This document shows positions 29,768 to 39,714 of a DNA stretch of 64,000 bases, in pieces; positions within the stretch are counted from its first letter, which is position 1, and every line of letters begins with the position of its first letter. The DNA comes from Caulobacteraceae bacterium PMMR1. GTDB lineage: Bacteria; Pseudomonadota; Alphaproteobacteria; Caulobacterales; Caulobacteraceae. A program made the translations under genes and the position numbers. Where the stretch lies: assembly GCA_000733915.1 (NCBI GenBank), contig JPOM01000001.1, positions 62,001 to 126,000 of the forward strand. Direction: 5' to 3'. The notes under the pieces were generated by a model. The model saw only the letters and a list, made by a program, of their open reading frames with translations, did not search any database and was not told where the DNA came from.

Positions 29768-30379
29768 TCAGCGGGCGTGGGCGCGCGGGTCGAGCTTCTC
29801 GGCGGGAGCCAGGCGCATGACCTCGGTCTGATAGGCCTCGTCCCGCCGCTCGAGCAGGATCGGGAGCGCGTCGGCCAGGGCGCCCAGGAGGGTCTCCACC
29901 CAGGGCCTCTCGGCCCTGTGGAAGTCGGATAGGACGTGGCGCATGACCAGGTCCTTGTGGCCGGGATGGCCCACCCCGATCCGCGCGCGGCGGAACTCCG
30001 GCCCGATGGCGGCGGCGATGGAGCGGACGCCGTTGTTGCCGGCCGCGCCCCCGCCCGTCTTCATGCGGAAGCGCCCAGGCGCGAGGTCGATCTCGTCGTA
30101 GAAGACCACCACGTCGGCGGGCGGCAGCTTGTAGAACCTGCAGGCCTGGGACACCGCGCGGCCGCTGTCGTTGTAGAAGGTCTGGGGCTTCAGGAGCAGG
30201 ACGCGTTCGCCGCCCCGATCGGTCGGGACCTCGCCCTCGGCCGCCTGACCCTCGAACCGGCGCCGGAACGGGCCGATGCGCCAGCGATCGGCGAGGGCGT
30301 CCATGGCCATGAAGCCGGTGTTGTGCCGGTTGCCGGCGTACTGGCTCTCAGGATTGCCGAGCCCGACGAGGAGGTGCAC
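29768..30379 (-). CDS. pth: Peptidyl-tRNA hydrolase
   Basis: 203 aa. Recycles tRNA from peptidyl-tRNA dropped by ribosomes. Signature [25 protein letters not shown] with catalytic His near residue 20, [48 protein letters not shown] (catalytic Asp and Asn), and [13 protein letters not shown]. Lies just after rplY, the usual bacterial pair, 33 bases apart. Confidence 0.95.
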   Translation of the reverse strand: MHLLVGLGNPESQYAGNRHNTGFMAMDALADRWRIGPFRRRFEGQAAEGEVPTDRGGERVLLLKPQTFYNDSGRAVSQACRFYKLPPADVVVFYDEIDLAPGRFRMKTGGGAAGNNGVRSIAAAIGPEFRRARIGVGHPGHKDLVMRHVLSDFHRAERPWVETLLGALADALPILLERRDEAYQTEVMRLAPAEKLDPRAHAR

Positions 30380-30412
30380 GGCTCAACGCCCGGCCGGCGC
30401 GCGCGGGGGGAT

Positions 30413-31024
30413 CTAGCCCTCGGCGGCGGCGGCGTCCTCGGTGTTCTCGGCCGAGGCGGAGGCCGAGCTGCCGCCCAGCGTCGCGATCACGAAGTCTCGC
30501 CCGCTGATCGCCGGCTCCACGCCCTCGGGCAGTTTGGCGGCGGAGATGCGGATGGTGTCGCCGATGTCCAGGCCGGTCAGGTCGAACACCAGCTCCTCCG
30601 GGATCTGGTCTGCGGGGGCCCACAGCTCGACCTCGTGGCGCGCGACGGTCAGGGCGCCGCCGCGCTTCAGGCCCGGCGCGGCCTCGTGATTGATGAAGTG
30701 CACCGGCACGGCGATCTTGACCAGCTGGTGCTCATCCACGCGATAAAGGTCGAAGTGCACCGGGCGGTCGCTGACCGGGTGAAACTGGATGTCCTTGGCG
30801 ATGACCGGCTGGCTCTCCTCGCCGTACTTCAGCGTGACGAGGTGGCCGAGCAGCTTGCCGGTGTAGAGCGCCTTCTTGAAGGCGTTCTCGTTCACCGCGA
30901 TCGGCACCGGACCGCGCGGGCCGCCGTAGAGCACGCCGGGCACCTTGCCCTCGCGCCGCGCCAGGCGGGCGCCGCCGGTGCCCGTACGCTCGCGCACTTC
31001 TACGTTCAGGACGATCTCGGCCAT
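30413..31024 (-). CDS. rplY: 50S ribosomal protein L25/general stress protein Ctc
   Basis: 203 aa, the long form with L25 domain (VLNVEVRERTGTGGARLARREGKVPGVLYGG, IQFHPVSDRPVHFDLYRV) plus the C-terminal TL5 domain (VPVHFINHEAAPGLKRGGAL, HEVELWAPADQIPEELVFDLTGLDIGDTIRISAAKLP) and a short Ala/Ser-rich tail. Binds 5S rRNA. ATG at 31024 matches family N-termini. Divergent from metK across 238 bases. Confidence 0.94.
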   Translation of the reverse strand: MAEIVLNVEVRERTGTGGARLARREGKVPGVLYGGPRGPVPIAVNENAFKKALYTGKLLGHLVTLKYGEESQPVIAKDIQFHPVSDRPVHFDLYRVDEHQLVKIAVPVHFINHEAAPGLKRGGALTVARHEVELWAPADQIPEELVFDLTGLDIGDTIRISAAKLPEGVEPAISGRDFVIATLGGSSASASAENTEDAAAAEG

Positions 31025-31212
31025 GGCCTTCAGCCTCGGAAAACAAAACCGCCGCGCGGGCGCGCCCGGCGCGGCGACGGGTGTTCGGAAAATCGAGCGC
31101 GCGTCTTTACACAGATCGGGGCCCGCATGCAACGCCCTGACCGTGACGCTTGCGCGCCCGTTCGCCTGGCGGGCCGGAGCCGGCGAACTCCGGCCGCCGC
31201 TCGCTTGCGGAC

Positions 31213-31228
31213 ATAAAGATATCTTTAT
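31213..31228 (+). promoter_or_regulatory. Perfect palindromic operator in front of metK
   Basis: ATAAAGATATCTTTAT, a perfect 16-base palindrome 34 bases before the metK start, the most AT-rich point of the rplY-metK gap. This type of site in front of methionine-cycle genes is attributed to ArsR-family SAH-responsive repressors (SahR) in alphaproteobacteria; the assignment here is inference. No riboswitch fold was recognised. Confidence 0.6.
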
Positions 31229-31262
31229 ATAGCCGTCGCCTCGCTTCAGGAGCAAGGCTCGC

Positions 31263-32429
31263 GTGATCCGTCCGTCCTACATCTTTACCAGCGAAAGCGT
31301 CTCCGAGGGCCATCCCGACAAGGTCGCCGACCGAATCTCCGACACGGTGGTGGACGCCTATCTGGCGGCCGATCCCTATGCCCGCGTGGCCTGCGAGACC
31401 CTGGTCACCACCAACCGCATCGTCCTGGCCGGCGAGGTGCGCGGGCCCGAGGCGGTGGTCGGGGGCCTGGAGGAGAAGGTCCGGGCGGCCGTCGCCGACA
31501 TCGGCTACGACCAGGCGGGCTTTTCCTGGCGCGACGCCGACTTCGCCTGCCACCTGCACGCCCAGAGCGCCGATATCGCCATGGGCGTGGACGCGTCCGG
31601 CAACAAGGACGAGGGCGCGGGCGACCAGGGGATCATGTTCGGCTACGCCACGAACGAGACTCCGCAGCTGATGCCGGCGCCCCTGCAGTACAGCCACGAC
31701 ATCCTGCGCACCCTGGCCGCGGCCCGCCACTCCGGCGAGCGCCCGGAGCTGGAGCCCGACGCCAAGAGTCAGGTGACGGTGGTCTACGAGAACGGCCGGC
31801 CGGTGCGCGCGGCCTCCATCGTGCTCTCCACCCAGCACCGGGAGGGCCTGAGCCCGCAGGACGTCTATGAGCTGGTGAAGCCCTACATCCTGCGCGTGCT
31901 GCCGGACGGCTTCGTCACCGACGACACCGAGTGGTTGGTCAATCCCACAGGCAATTTCGTCATCGGCGGGCCGGACGGCGACGCGGGCCTGACCGGGCGC
32001 AAGATCATCGTGGACACCTACGGCGGCGCAGCGCCCCACGGCGGCGGCGCCTTTTCCGGAAAGGACCCGACGAAGGTGGACCGCTCGGCGGCCTACGCCT
32101 GCCGCTACCTCGCCAAGAACGTCGTGGCCGCCGGCCTGGCGGACAAGTGCACGATCCAGATCAGCTATGCGATCGGCGTCTCCCGGCCCCTGAGCTTCTA
32201 CGTCCACCTGCACGAGAACGGCCGCATCGATCCAGCCAAGCTGGAGCGCGCCCTGCCCGAGATGATGGGGGGCTGCACCCCGCGGGCGATCCGCGAGCAC
32301 CTGGGGCTGAACCGGCCGATCTACGCCCGCACCGCCGCCTACGGCCACTTCGGCCGCACGCCCGAGGCGGACGGCGGCTTCAGCTGGGAGCGGACGGACC
32401 TCGCCGAGGAGCTGCGCGGCCTGGCCTGA
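31263..32429 (+). CDS. metK: S-adenosylmethionine synthetase
   Basis: 388 aa. Makes SAM from methionine and ATP. Motifs: [20 protein letters not shown] (ATP site), [21 protein letters not shown], the [20 protein letters not shown] loop (positions within 32041-32100) and [19 protein letters not shown] start with CAGGAG ribosome site eight to ten bases upstream. The palindrome at 31213 is well placed to repress it. Confidence 0.95.
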   Translation: MIRPSYIFTSESVSEGHPDKVADRISDTVVDAYLAADPYARVACETLVTTNRIVLAGEVRGPEAVVGGLEEKVRAAVADIGYDQAGFSWRDADFACHLHAQSADIAMGVDASGNKDEGAGDQGIMFGYATNETPQLMPAPLQYSHDILRTLAAARHSGERPELEPDAKSQVTVVYENGRPVRAASIVLSTQHREGLSPQDVYELVKPYILRVLPDGFVTDDTEWLVNPTGNFVIGGPDGDAGLTGRKIIVDTYGGAAPHGGGAFSGKDPTKVDRSAAYACRYLAKNVVAAGLADKCTIQISYAIGVSRPLSFYVHLHENGRIDPAKLERALPEMMGGCTPRAIREHLGLNRPIYARTAAYGHFGRTPEADGGFSWERTDLAEELRGLA

Positions 32430-33119
32430 TCAGGACGCGCCGGGATCCAGCGGGCGTTGCGGGTCCCGCTCGCGGGCCTGCCGCGCCCGAAGCGCCGTGG
32501 AGCTCTGGAAGTTGAACGGGCCGCGGATGATGGTCCAGGCCGGGGCGGGGGTCTGGGGCAGCAGGCGGGATGCTGCGGAGGGGCGGCGATAGCGGGAGAA
32601 GCGCTTGGCGGCGACCGACAGGCGACCCTTCATCGTCGCGGTCGGGCGGGAGACGACGGCCACGGGCGTCTCGTGCAGGATTTGCACCCACCCCTTCCAG
32701 CGGTGGAACTGCGCCAGGTTGTCGCCGCCCATCAGCCAGACGAAATGCACGCCCGGGAAGCGCGCCTTCAGCACCCGCAGGGTGTCCAGGGTATAGCGCG
32801 ACCCGATCCGCGTCTCCGCGTCCGAGACGATCATCCGCTTGCCCCGGGCCATGCGGCGCGCGCTGGCCATGCGTTCGGCGAGGGGTTCGGTCTCCCGCGC
32901 GCTCTTGAGCGGGTTCTGGGGCGAGACGAGCCAGATCACCGCATCGAGCTGCAGCCGGGTCAGAGCGGTCTCGGCCACGTGGGCATGGCCCGTGTGGGCG
33001 GGGTTGAAGCTGCCGCCGAACAGACCCACGCGCATGCCGGGCTTCAGGTCGAAGCCGAGGCGGAGCGCGCCGGGACGGCCGGCCTCAGGGACGCGTCTGG
33101 CCGGTCCCGCGAACCACAT
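32430..33119 (-). CDS. nadD: Nicotinate-nucleotide adenylyltransferase
   Basis: 229 aa from the ATG at 33119. Adenylates nicotinate mononucleotide in NAD synthesis. [22 protein letters not shown] contains the HxGH-type nucleotide site; [11 protein letters not shown] and [18 protein letters not shown] are family segments. Another ATG at 33035 lies just before GLFGG, but the [10 protein letters not shown] stretch upstream of it is conserved in Caulobacterales homologs, favouring the longer start, which overlaps the proA 3' end by 35 bases. Ends next to the metK stop, convergent. Confidence 0.92.
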   Translation of the reverse strand: MWFAGPARRVPEAGRPGALRLGFDLKPGMRVGLFGGSFNPAHTGHAHVAETALTRLQLDAVIWLVSPQNPLKSARETEPLAERMASARRMARGKRMIVSDAETRIGSRYTLDTLRVLKARFPGVHFVWLMGGDNLAQFHRWKGWVQILHETPVAVVSRPTATMKGRLSVAAKRFSRYRRPSAASRLLPQTPAPAWTIIRGPFNFQSSTALRARQARERDPQRPLDPGAS

Positions 33120-34350
33120 ATTTGAACGTCGTGAGTTGCTCCGCCCCCACGGGCCCGCGGGCGTGCAGGCGGGCGGTGGAGATGCCGATCTCAGCGCCGA
33201 AGCCGAACTCGCCCCCGTCGGCGAACTGGGTGGAGGCGTTGGCCAGGACGATGGCGCTGTCCACCCGCGCCAGGAAGGCCTCCACGGCGGCGGCGTCCTG
33301 CGCCACGATGCCGTCGGTGTGGCCCGAGCCGTAGGCGGCGATGTGATCGGTCGCGGCCTCCAGGCCGTCGACGATGCGGACGCTGAGGATCGGCGCCAGA
33401 TACTCCGTCCGCCAATCCGCCTCGCTCGCAGGCGTCATGTCGGGCACGAGGCTCAAGGCGCGGCGGTCGCCCCGCAGGGCGCATCCCGCCGCGGTGAGCG
33501 CCGCGGCGATCCCGGGCAGCTGGCCCGCGGCCGCCACGTCGACCAGCAGGGTCTCCAGGGCGCCGCAGACCGACACGCGCCGCATCTTGGCGTTCAGCAC
33601 CAGCGCTCGCGCCATCTCGGGATCGGCGGAGGGGTGGATGTAGAGATGGCAGAGCCCCTCCAGGTGCCCGAGCACCGGCACGCGCGCCTCGGCCTGGACG
33701 CGTTCCACCAGGCTGCGGCCGCCGCGCGGGATGACGAGGTCGATGGCGCCGTCCAGGCCGGAGAGCATTGCGCCCACGGCGGCGCGGTCGGCCGTCGGCA
33801 CGATCTGGACGGCGCTGGCGGGCAGCCCGGCGTGCTTCAGCCCCTCGACCAGGGCCGCGTGGATCGTCCGGGAGGAACGCAGGCTCTCCGACCCGCCGCG
33901 CAGGATCACGGCGTTGCCGGAACGGATGCAGAGCGCCGCGGCGTCGGCCGTCACGTTCGGGCGCGCCTCGTAGATCATGCCGATCACGCCGATGGGCGTG
34001 CGCACGCGAGCGATGTCGAGCCCGTTCGGACGCGTCCAGCGGGCGGTCTCCTGCCCGACCGGATCGGGGAGGGCGGAGACGCTCTCCAGGCTCTGGGCGA
34101 CGCCCTCCAGCCGTTCCGGCGTCAGGCGCAGGCGGTCCTGCATCGCCGGCGCGAGGCGCGCGGCGGCCTCCAGGTCGGCGGCGTTGGCGTCCAAGATCGC
34201 GGCCGCATGCCCGCGCACCGCCTGGGCCATGGCGGCGATCGCGGCGGTCCGCGTCGCGCTCGAGGCCAGGCGCAGGGCGTCGAAGCCGGCGCGCGCTGCG
34301 CGGCCGAGGGCGGCCATGTCGAGGGCGAGGTCGCCGCAGGCGTCGTCCAT
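33085..34350 (-). CDS. proA: Glutamate-5-semialdehyde dehydrogenase
   Basis: 421 aa. Reduces gamma-glutamyl phosphate to the semialdehyde in proline synthesis. Characteristic [63 protein letters not shown] and the catalytic Cys in [11 protein letters not shown] are present. proB is not adjacent in the window; nadD follows with an overlap. The proA-nadD pair is common in alphaproteobacteria. Confidence 0.95.
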   Translation of the reverse strand: MDDACGDLALDMAALGRAARAGFDALRLASSATRTAAIAAMAQAVRGHAAAILDANAADLEAAARLAPAMQDRLRLTPERLEGVAQSLESVSALPDPVGQETARWTRPNGLDIARVRTPIGVIGMIYEARPNVTADAAALCIRSGNAVILRGGSESLRSSRTIHAALVEGLKHAGLPASAVQIVPTADRAAVGAMLSGLDGAIDLVIPRGGRSLVERVQAEARVPVLGHLEGLCHLYIHPSADPEMARALVLNAKMRRVSVCGALETLLVDVAAAGQLPGIAAALTAAGCALRGDRRALSLVPDMTPASEADWRTEYLAPILSVRIVDGLEAATDHIAAYGSGHTDGIVAQDAAAVEAFLARVDSAIVLANASTQFADGGEFGFGAEIGISTARLHARGPVGAEQLTTFKYVVRGTGQTRP

Positions 34351-34409
34351 CGCCCCGCTTTCTAGGACGGCACGCTCAAATGCAAGGCGGGAGGCCCGCT
34401 CAGGCGGGG

Positions 34410-35258
34410 TCAGAAGCGCAGGGTCGGCCCGAGGACGGCGGCCTCCACGCCCACCAGCAGCACCGCCGCGGCGATCCAGTCCCAGCGCCGGGGCAGCTCG
34501 AAGGGCGGGGCGTCGCCCGTGCGGGGGGTGCCGGCGCCGATGCTGAACAGCCCCGCGGTTCCCCCGAACGAGGACGCCGCCGCGGACAGGAGCACGATGA
34601 CGAGGCCCTTAGGGTTCAGGAGCCCGATCAGGACCGCGATCGAGCCGCCCGTGAAATAGGCCGTGCGGCCCAGGCTCGACAGGGCGCGCCCGGCCTCCGG
34701 CCCGGCCCCGACCAGACCGACGCCCGCCCGCACCACCCATCGCATGCAGACCCAGACGTACAGCACGCCCCCCGCGAGGCTCAGCGCCGCGCGCCAGGCC
34801 CAGGCGGGCTGAACGCCCTTGAACACGCCTTCGGAGCCCCAGTCTCCCAAGCCCGACAGGCCGGAGAACAGGTAGTATCCCGCCCAGGTGAAGAGGTTGA
34901 TGGCGACCAGCAGCCAGAGGAAGAGGCCGGTGGCGGGACGGGTCCTGGGAACCGTGCGCAGAAGCAGGGTCGCGGCGACGGCCGCGATCAGGTTGGTCGT
35001 GCTGCCGGCCGCCTGCACCACCCGATCCGCCCAGCCCGGCAGGGCGTGGGTGTCGCACTCCACATAGTAGGCGCCCCACTCCGTCAGCCGCCCGCCCACC
35101 GCCAGGCAGGCCCCGCCGTGGCCGAGCCCCTCGTGCAGCTGGGCGGAGACCGCATAGGCCAGGGCGGCCAGACCGATCACGGTGGGGAGATCGCGCCGCG
35201 CCGCGGCCGCGTTCGGCACGCCCGCCCCCTCGCCCTCTCCCTCGATCGCCTGCGTCAT
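34410..35258 (-). CDS. Polytopic membrane protein with an HExxH motif (M50-like)
   Basis: 282 aa with about six to seven hydrophobic helices. The second segment carries LHEGLGHGG, an HExxH zinc-protease motif inside a membrane helix, and about 45 residues later there is [19 protein letters not shown], resembling the GP..N helix of site-2 (M50) proteases. The usual third ligand motif (NPDG/LDG) is not clear; [13 protein letters not shown] is a weak candidate. The ATG at 35258 is preferred over an upstream GTG. Function unknown: either a divergent intramembrane metalloprotease or a family that kept the motif by descent. Stands alone between proA and a DUF1223 gene. Confidence 0.7.
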   Translation of the reverse strand: MTQAIEGEGEGAGVPNAAAARRDLPTVIGLAALAYAVSAQLHEGLGHGGACLAVGGRLTEWGAYYVECDTHALPGWADRVVQAAGSTTNLIAAVAATLLLRTVPRTRPATGLFLWLLVAINLFTWAGYYLFSGLSGLGDWGSEGVFKGVQPAWAWRAALSLAGGVLYVWVCMRWVVRAGVGLVGAGPEAGRALSSLGRTAYFTGGSIAVLIGLLNPKGLVIVLLSAAASSFGGTAGLFSIGAGTPRTGDAPPFELPRRWDWIAAAVLLVGVEAAVLGPTLRF

Positions 35259-35320
35259 AGGCCCCCCGTGCTGCACGGAGAGCTTTGCACCACAAAGTCA
35301 GGCAGTCAAGCCGTCCAGCG

Positions 35321-36048
35321 TCAAAGCCGCGCGGCGGCCAGGATACGTCCCCCGTCGCGGCCCTGCACGATCACCACGCTCTTCAGGTCTTCCGCGGCGG
35401 GCGGGGGCAGGGCGTAGCGCTTGGCCGTTCCGCGCCAGAGGCCGAGCCGGGTCAGCTCCCGCACCACGTTCGTCTCGGTGACGGTGCGCATCTTCCTGTC
35501 GTCGCCCTTCACCCTGACGCTGTGCGCGCCGGGCTCGTAGCGCACCAGCCAGACCGCCGCCGGGCCGCCCGGGCCCCCCGCGCCCCGACCTCGACCTGCC
35601 GCCCCTTGCGGCGGATCGCGAGCGCGCCCCCTTGCGTGCGTCGCGCCTTGGCGGCGCGGCTGATCAGGGCGTCGACCTTGTCGCCGTCCAGGGCGGCGGT
35701 CTCCCGCTGCCCGTCCACGACAATCTCCGGCGTGTAGATTTCGCGCAGCTTCAGCCGGTCGACATAGGCCTGCTGGCGCTCCGTGAACTCGGGCTTGGCG
35801 AAGGTGTCGGTCCAGCCGGTGTAGTCCCAGTAGTCCACGCTATAGGTCAGGGCGATGACGTCGCCCCGGTCGGACAGCCGCTTCAGGACCGCGTTCGCCG
35901 GGTCGCAGGAGCCGCAGCCCTGGGCCGTGAAGAGCTCGACCACCACCGGCTGGGCGCGCGGGGCGTGGCCGTGGCGGCGGGCGCGCGCCTCGGCCCCGAC
36001 CGGCGCGAGGCACAGCGACGTAAGGAGGACGAGGGTGAGGGCGCGCAT
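35321..36048 (-). CDS. DUF1223 thioredoxin-like exported protein, frameshifted
   Basis: A signal peptide (MRALTLVLLTSLCLAPVGAEA) precedes VVVELFTAQGCGSCDPANAVL with a CxxC pair, SVDYWDYTGWTDTFAKPEFTERQ and YTPEIVVDGQ, all typical of DUF1223, a periplasmic thioredoxin-fold family. The C-terminal third (VRYEPGAHSVRVKG, TETNVVRELTRLGLWRG, YALPPPAAEDLKSVVIVQ) is in another frame. The switch occurs at a run of six C on the plus strand (35574-35579); the whole span is one base short of 243 codons. Probable sequence error; otherwise an inactivated gene. Confidence 0.82.
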
Positions 36049-36460
36049 CGACCGCCGATTAGCCCACCTGGACACGCCTGCGCCGCTCACCTCTGCGTGA
36101 CCCCTGAAGGCGCTGACCGCGCCGGCCGCGCCGCCAGCTTAGAGGCGCCCCGCGCGCCTGCAAAGCCCGAGCGCTTCGAGACTTACGGGGCATTGTGGCG
36201 CGGTTGCGTCAGCTTTGCCAAAGCATTCGCCAAGCTTTCGGGTCCGGTTCCTCACCGCGAACACGGGGCGCCGAACCACATGCGCTGCATCCAACCCGCC
36301 GACCAGGCGTTTGACAGGCCGAGCCGGCGATGAGGCCTGGCTCTGTTGCAAGCTGAACGGTAGAGAATTTCCCGGACAACCGCGAACCCCGAGACGACGT
36401 CGACCGCTTGATCCGAAACGGTCCGCTCGTCCTTCACTCCACTAGACGAGGACCTCGACA
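36049..36460. other. 412-base gap without a recognised gene
   Basis: Both strands lack a convincing coding sequence. A TTGACA hexamer at 36311-36316 could be a -35 element for the following exported protein, but no matching -10 was found at 16-18 bases. Nothing else seen. Confidence 0.4.
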
Positions 36461-37150
36461 ATGCGCACCACCCTGATTGCGAGCGCGCTCGCGCTCTCCG
36501 CCCTGATCCCCTCCATCGCCCAGGCGCAGACGGGCTGCCAAAGCCAGAATTCCAACAACCGGACGACCGGCACGGTCGTGGGGGCTATCGCCGGCGGCCT
36601 GCTCGGCAGCGCCGTCGCCGGCCGGCATGACCGCGGAACCGGCGCCGTGATCGGCGGCGTCGGCGGCGCGATCGTCGGCAACCAGCTCGCCCGCTCCGGC
36701 AACCAACCCTGCCCCCAGGGCTACTACTCCGCCCAGAGCGGGGGCTATTACGACAGCAACGGCTACTGGCACGCCAACAGCGGCTATGACAGCGCGTCCG
36801 GCTATAATCAGGGCGCGACCGCGGCCACCGGCTACTACGACGGCGACGGGACCTGGCACTATTACGGGTCCGGCTACGCCAGCGGCTCGGACAGCGCCTA
36901 TGGCAGCACTTATGGCTACGGCAACGCCTATGGATCGCCCACCTACGGCGGCGCGTCGAGCAGCTACGGCAACGGCTACTACGACAGCAACGGGACCTGG
37001 CGGAGCTACGACAGCAACGCCTCTAACCGGTCGTACTACGACAATGGGGAGTCGTACGACAACTCCAGCCGCACCTGCACCTGGCGTAAGCGCAGCTATC
37101 GCGACGCCTATGGCAACTGGGTGACCCGGCGCGAGCGCACCTGCCGCTGA
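36461..37150 (+). CDS. Exported Gly-zipper, Gly/Tyr-repeat protein
   Basis: 229 aa. Signal peptide (cleavage after AQA, about residue 23), then a glycine zipper (GAIAGGLLGSAVAG ... GAVIGGVGGAIVGNQLA, about 39-77) as in 17-kDa surface-antigen/YMGG proteins, then a long Gly/Tyr/Ser region with three imperfect repeats built on GYYDxxGxW (about 93, 124 and 172), and a basic C-terminus with two Cys (CTWRKRSYRDAYGNW...RTC). Likely an envelope protein whose zipper packs in or on the outer membrane. Composition differs strongly from neighbours (Tyr, Asn and Ser rich). Followed by a strong terminator. Confidence 0.85.
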   Translation: MRTTLIASALALSALIPSIAQAQTGCQSQNSNNRTTGTVVGAIAGGLLGSAVAGRHDRGTGAVIGGVGGAIVGNQLARSGNQPCPQGYYSAQSGGYYDSNGYWHANSGYDSASGYNQGATAATGYYDGDGTWHYYGSGYASGSDSAYGSTYGYGNAYGSPTYGGASSSYGNGYYDSNGTWRSYDSNASNRSYYDNGESYDNSSRTCTWRKRSYRDAYGNWVTRRERTCR

Positions 37151-37180
37151 CGCCTAGGCCGGATCAGGCCGGCACGAGAG

Positions 37181-37212
37181 GGGCCGCTCCGACGTTCGGG
37201 GCGGCCCTTTTT
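37181..37212 (+). terminator. Rho-independent terminator
   Basis: Perfect 7-base stem GGGCCGC / GCGGCCC (37181-37187 and 37201-37207) with a 13-base loop, followed by five T. Ends the Gly-zipper gene 30 bases after its stop. Confidence 0.85.
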
Positions 37213-37246
37213 GCATTCCCGCGGCCGGGGTTGCGCCCCTTTAGGG

Positions 37247-37642
37247 TCAGGGCTGCGGGGGCGCAGGGCTCGGCGTGGCGGCGCCGGGCGGGACCGGCGT
37301 GGGCGGCGCAGGCGGCGCGGCGGGTTCATCGGTTGCAGCCTCGTCGGCGGCGTCGGGCGTATCCGTCGGCTTGGGCGTCTTCTTGGGCGCAGGCCGGCTC
37401 GCGACTACAGCGGCGATGGCCTCCTCGTGGGCGATGCGCCGGATAGCGTCTTCGTCCAGCGTCGGCTTGGCGTCCGCGTCCACCGCGGGGACGGGATGGA
37501 TCCCGTTGCCGAGGGCGGCGAGGTCGGGCGCGCGCGATCCGCCCGTCTCCGACCGGGTGTAGCCGGTCCAGAACCCGAGCACGGCCGCGGCGAGCAGGCA
37601 CAGGGCGGCCAGATAGACGGTCCCGGTCGGCACGGACTTCAT
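37247..37642 (-). CDS. Hypothetical single-pass membrane protein with Pro/Ala-rich tail
   Basis: 131 aa. N-terminal membrane helix (VYLAALCLLAAAVLGFWTGY, residues 9-28), a middle part with ALGNGIHPVPAVDADAKPTLDEDAIRRIAHEEAIAAVV, then a low-complexity Pro/Ala/Asp/Glu tail from about residue 84. No recognised domain. Homologous short proteins next to rluC-like genes would help; none is recalled with a function. Convergent with the terminator of the previous gene. Confidence 0.65.
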   Translation of the reverse strand: MKSVPTGTVYLAALCLLAAAVLGFWTGYTRSETGGSRAPDLAALGNGIHPVPAVDADAKPTLDEDAIRRIAHEEAIAAVVASRPAPKKTPKPTDTPDAADEAATDEPAAPPAPPTPVPPGAATPSPAPPQP

Positions 37643-37718
37643 GGGCTTTGTCTAGCTCACGCCCGCCCCAGACGCCAGCGGGCGACGCGCCGGGCGAAAC
37701 GGCCTATAGGGTCGGGCG

Positions 37719-38705
37719 ATGCGGGAAGTGCGGACCCTGACGGTGGGCGAAGCGGAGGCCGGGGTGCGGCTGGACCGCTGGTTCAAGCGGCGCTGGCCGC
37801 ATCTGAACCATATCCAGATCAACAAGCTCGTCCGCTCCGGCCAGGTGCGGGTCGACGGCAGTCGCGCCAAGCCCGACACGCGGCTGGAAGCAGGGGTCCA
37901 GGTGCGCGTGCCGCCCCTGCCCGACGCCCCGCCAGAAGGGGACCGCGAGGGCCTGAACCCGCGGGACCGCGCCTTCGCCTTGTCCCTCGTCCTCTATGAG
38001 GATGAGGAGGTGCTCGCGCTCAACAAGCCGTCGGGCCTGGCGGTCCAGGGCGGCACCAAGACGACCCGGCACATCGACCGCCTGCTCGCCGCCTGGGGCG
38101 AGGGGGTGGACCGGCCGCGCCTGGTGCACCGGCTGGACCGCGACACCTCTGGCGTGCTGCTGCTCGGCAAGACGCCGGCGGCGGCGGCCAAGCTGTCGGG
38201 CGCCTTCGCCAAGCGGCGCGCTGAAAAGACCTACTGGGCGATCGTGGCCGGCAATCCCAAGCCCGCGGACGGCCTGATCGAGGCGCCGCTGATCAAGACC
38301 GGCGTCGGCGATCGCGAGAGGGTCGTACCCGCCGATCCCAAGGCGCCCGGCGCGGACCCGGCTGAGACGGAGTACGTGACCCTCGCGCGCGCCGCCCACC
38401 GCGCGGCCTGGCTGGCGCTCCGGCCGCACACCGGGCGCACCCACCAGCTCCGCGCCCACATGCTGGCCATCGGCCATCCGATCCTGGGCGACCCGAAATA
38501 CACCGACGAGGCCGCCCAAACGCTCTCGGGCGGGCTGAAGCTGCAGCTGCACGCCCGGCGGATCACCGTGCCCCACCCCTCGCGGGGGACCCTGACGCTG
38601 GAGGCGCCGATCAGCCCGGAGCTGAAGGCCGGCTTCGACCGCTTCGGCTTCGACCCGCACGAGGCGGAGCCGGAGCCCTTCGGCCGCCGCCGCCGTCGGC
38701 GCTGA
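37719..38705 (+). CDS. rluC: RluC/RluD-family 23S rRNA pseudouridine synthase
   Basis: 328 aa. N-terminal S4 RNA-binding domain (GVRLDRWFKRRWPHLNHIQINKLVRSGQVRVDG), then the synthase domain with HRLDRDTSGVLLLGKT containing the catalytic Asp, RAAWLALRPHTGRTHQLRAHM and GHPILGDPKY. Basic C-terminal tail (FGRRRRRR). RluC (U955/2504/2580) is favoured over RluD by the S4 and RLVHRLD context, but the target is not certain. Confidence 0.88.
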   Translation: MREVRTLTVGEAEAGVRLDRWFKRRWPHLNHIQINKLVRSGQVRVDGSRAKPDTRLEAGVQVRVPPLPDAPPEGDREGLNPRDRAFALSLVLYEDEEVLALNKPSGLAVQGGTKTTRHIDRLLAAWGEGVDRPRLVHRLDRDTSGVLLLGKTPAAAAKLSGAFAKRRAEKTYWAIVAGNPKPADGLIEAPLIKTGVGDRERVVPADPKAPGADPAETEYVTLARAAHRAAWLALRPHTGRTHQLRAHMLAIGHPILGDPKYTDEAAQTLSGGLKLQLHARRITVPHPSRGTLTLEAPISPELKAGFDRFGFDPHEAEPEPFGRRRRRR

Positions 38706-38714
38706 GCCGCGCGC

Positions 38715-39602
38715 CTACCGGAACTCGCGGGTCTTCCACTCCGGCCAGATGTCGGGGAGGTCGCGTGACACGCGGTTCGGGTAGCGGGGCGTGCGCTTTT
38801 CGAGGAAGGCGGTGACGCCCTCCGCCGCGTCGCCTTGGCGGCCGCGGGCCTGGATGGCGCGGCTGTCGGCCTTGTGCGCCTCCATGGGATGGTCGGCCCC
38901 GGCCATGCGCCAGAGCAGCTGGCGCGTCAGGGCGATGGAGACGGGCGCGGTGTTGTCGGCGATCTCCCGCGCCAGCGCCCGCGCGGCGGGCATCAGGTCC
39001 TCGGGCGAATGCAGCGAGCGGACCAAGCCGCGCGCGGCGGCCTCCTCCGCACCGAACACCCGGCCGGTGTAGCACCACTCCAGCGCCGTCTGCATGCCCA
39101 CGAGCCGCGGCAGGAACCAGCTCGAGGCGGCCTCCGGCGTGATGCCCCGGCGGGCGAAGACGAAGCCGAAGCGCGCGGTGGTGGCGGCCAGGCGGATGTC
39201 CATGGGCAGCTGCATGGTGACGCCCACGCCCACCGCCGCCCCGTTCACCGCCGCGATCACCGGCTTGAGGCTGTCGTAGATGCGCAGCGTCACCCGTCCG
39301 CCGCCGTCGCGGTAGACGTCGCCGACCTTGGCCTCCTCCCGCGCGCTCTCGCCGCGTTCGGCATAGTTGAAGGTGTTTCCCCCCGAGCTTAGGTCCGCCC
39401 CGGCGCAGAAGGCGCGCTCGCCCGCCCCCGTCACGATCACGGCCTTCACCTCGTCGTCCGCGTCGGTGGCGTCGAACGCCGCGATCAGGTCCAGCATCAT
39501 CTGGGACGTGAAGGCGTTCATGCGGTCGGGGCGGTTCAGGGTGATGGTGGCGACGCCGTCCTCGACGGCGTAGAGCAGGGTCTGGAAGGTCGGCTGCGAC
39601 AA
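38715..39602 (-). CDS. Enoyl-CoA hydratase/isomerase family protein
   Basis: 295 aa crotonase fold. [16 protein letters not shown], the oxyanion-hole segments [14 protein letters not shown] and [23 protein letters not shown], and the catalytic-Glu region [19 protein letters not shown] are visible. The short insertion after AGADL ([18 protein letters not shown]) is typical of a subgroup annotated as crotonase or enoyl-CoA hydratase PaaG-like. Substrate not determinable. Divergent from ispG. Confidence 0.9.
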   Translation of the reverse strand: MSQPTFQTLLYAVEDGVATITLNRPDRMNAFTSQMMLDLIAAFDATDADDEVKAVIVTGAGERAFCAGADLSSGGNTFNYAERGESAREEAKVGDVYRDGGGRVTLRIYDSLKPVIAAVNGAAVGVGVTMQLPMDIRLAATTARFGFVFARRGITPEAASSWFLPRLVGMQTALEWCYTGRVFGAEEAAARGLVRSLHSPEDLMPAARALAREIADNTAPVSIALTRQLLWRMAGADHPMEAHKADSRAIQARGRQGDAAEGVTAFLEKRTPRYPNRVSRDLPDIWPEWKTREFR

Positions 39603-39714
39603 GGCGGGTGTCTCCTGCGTGCGCGGGGCGGGCTCAGTTCAGCAAGCCGCCGCTGCGGAAGGCAAGGGCGACCTCGCCATGGCCCGCGGCGCGCGGATCG
39701 CCTATCTTGGGGGC

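Noticed and set aside
31025-31262. A SAM riboswitch before metK
   Set aside because: No P1/P2 pairing or conserved SAM riboswitch core was found; the palindrome explains the only striking element.
36311-36339. Sigma70 promoter with TTGACA for the Gly-zipper gene
   Set aside because: No -10 hexamer at an acceptable distance.
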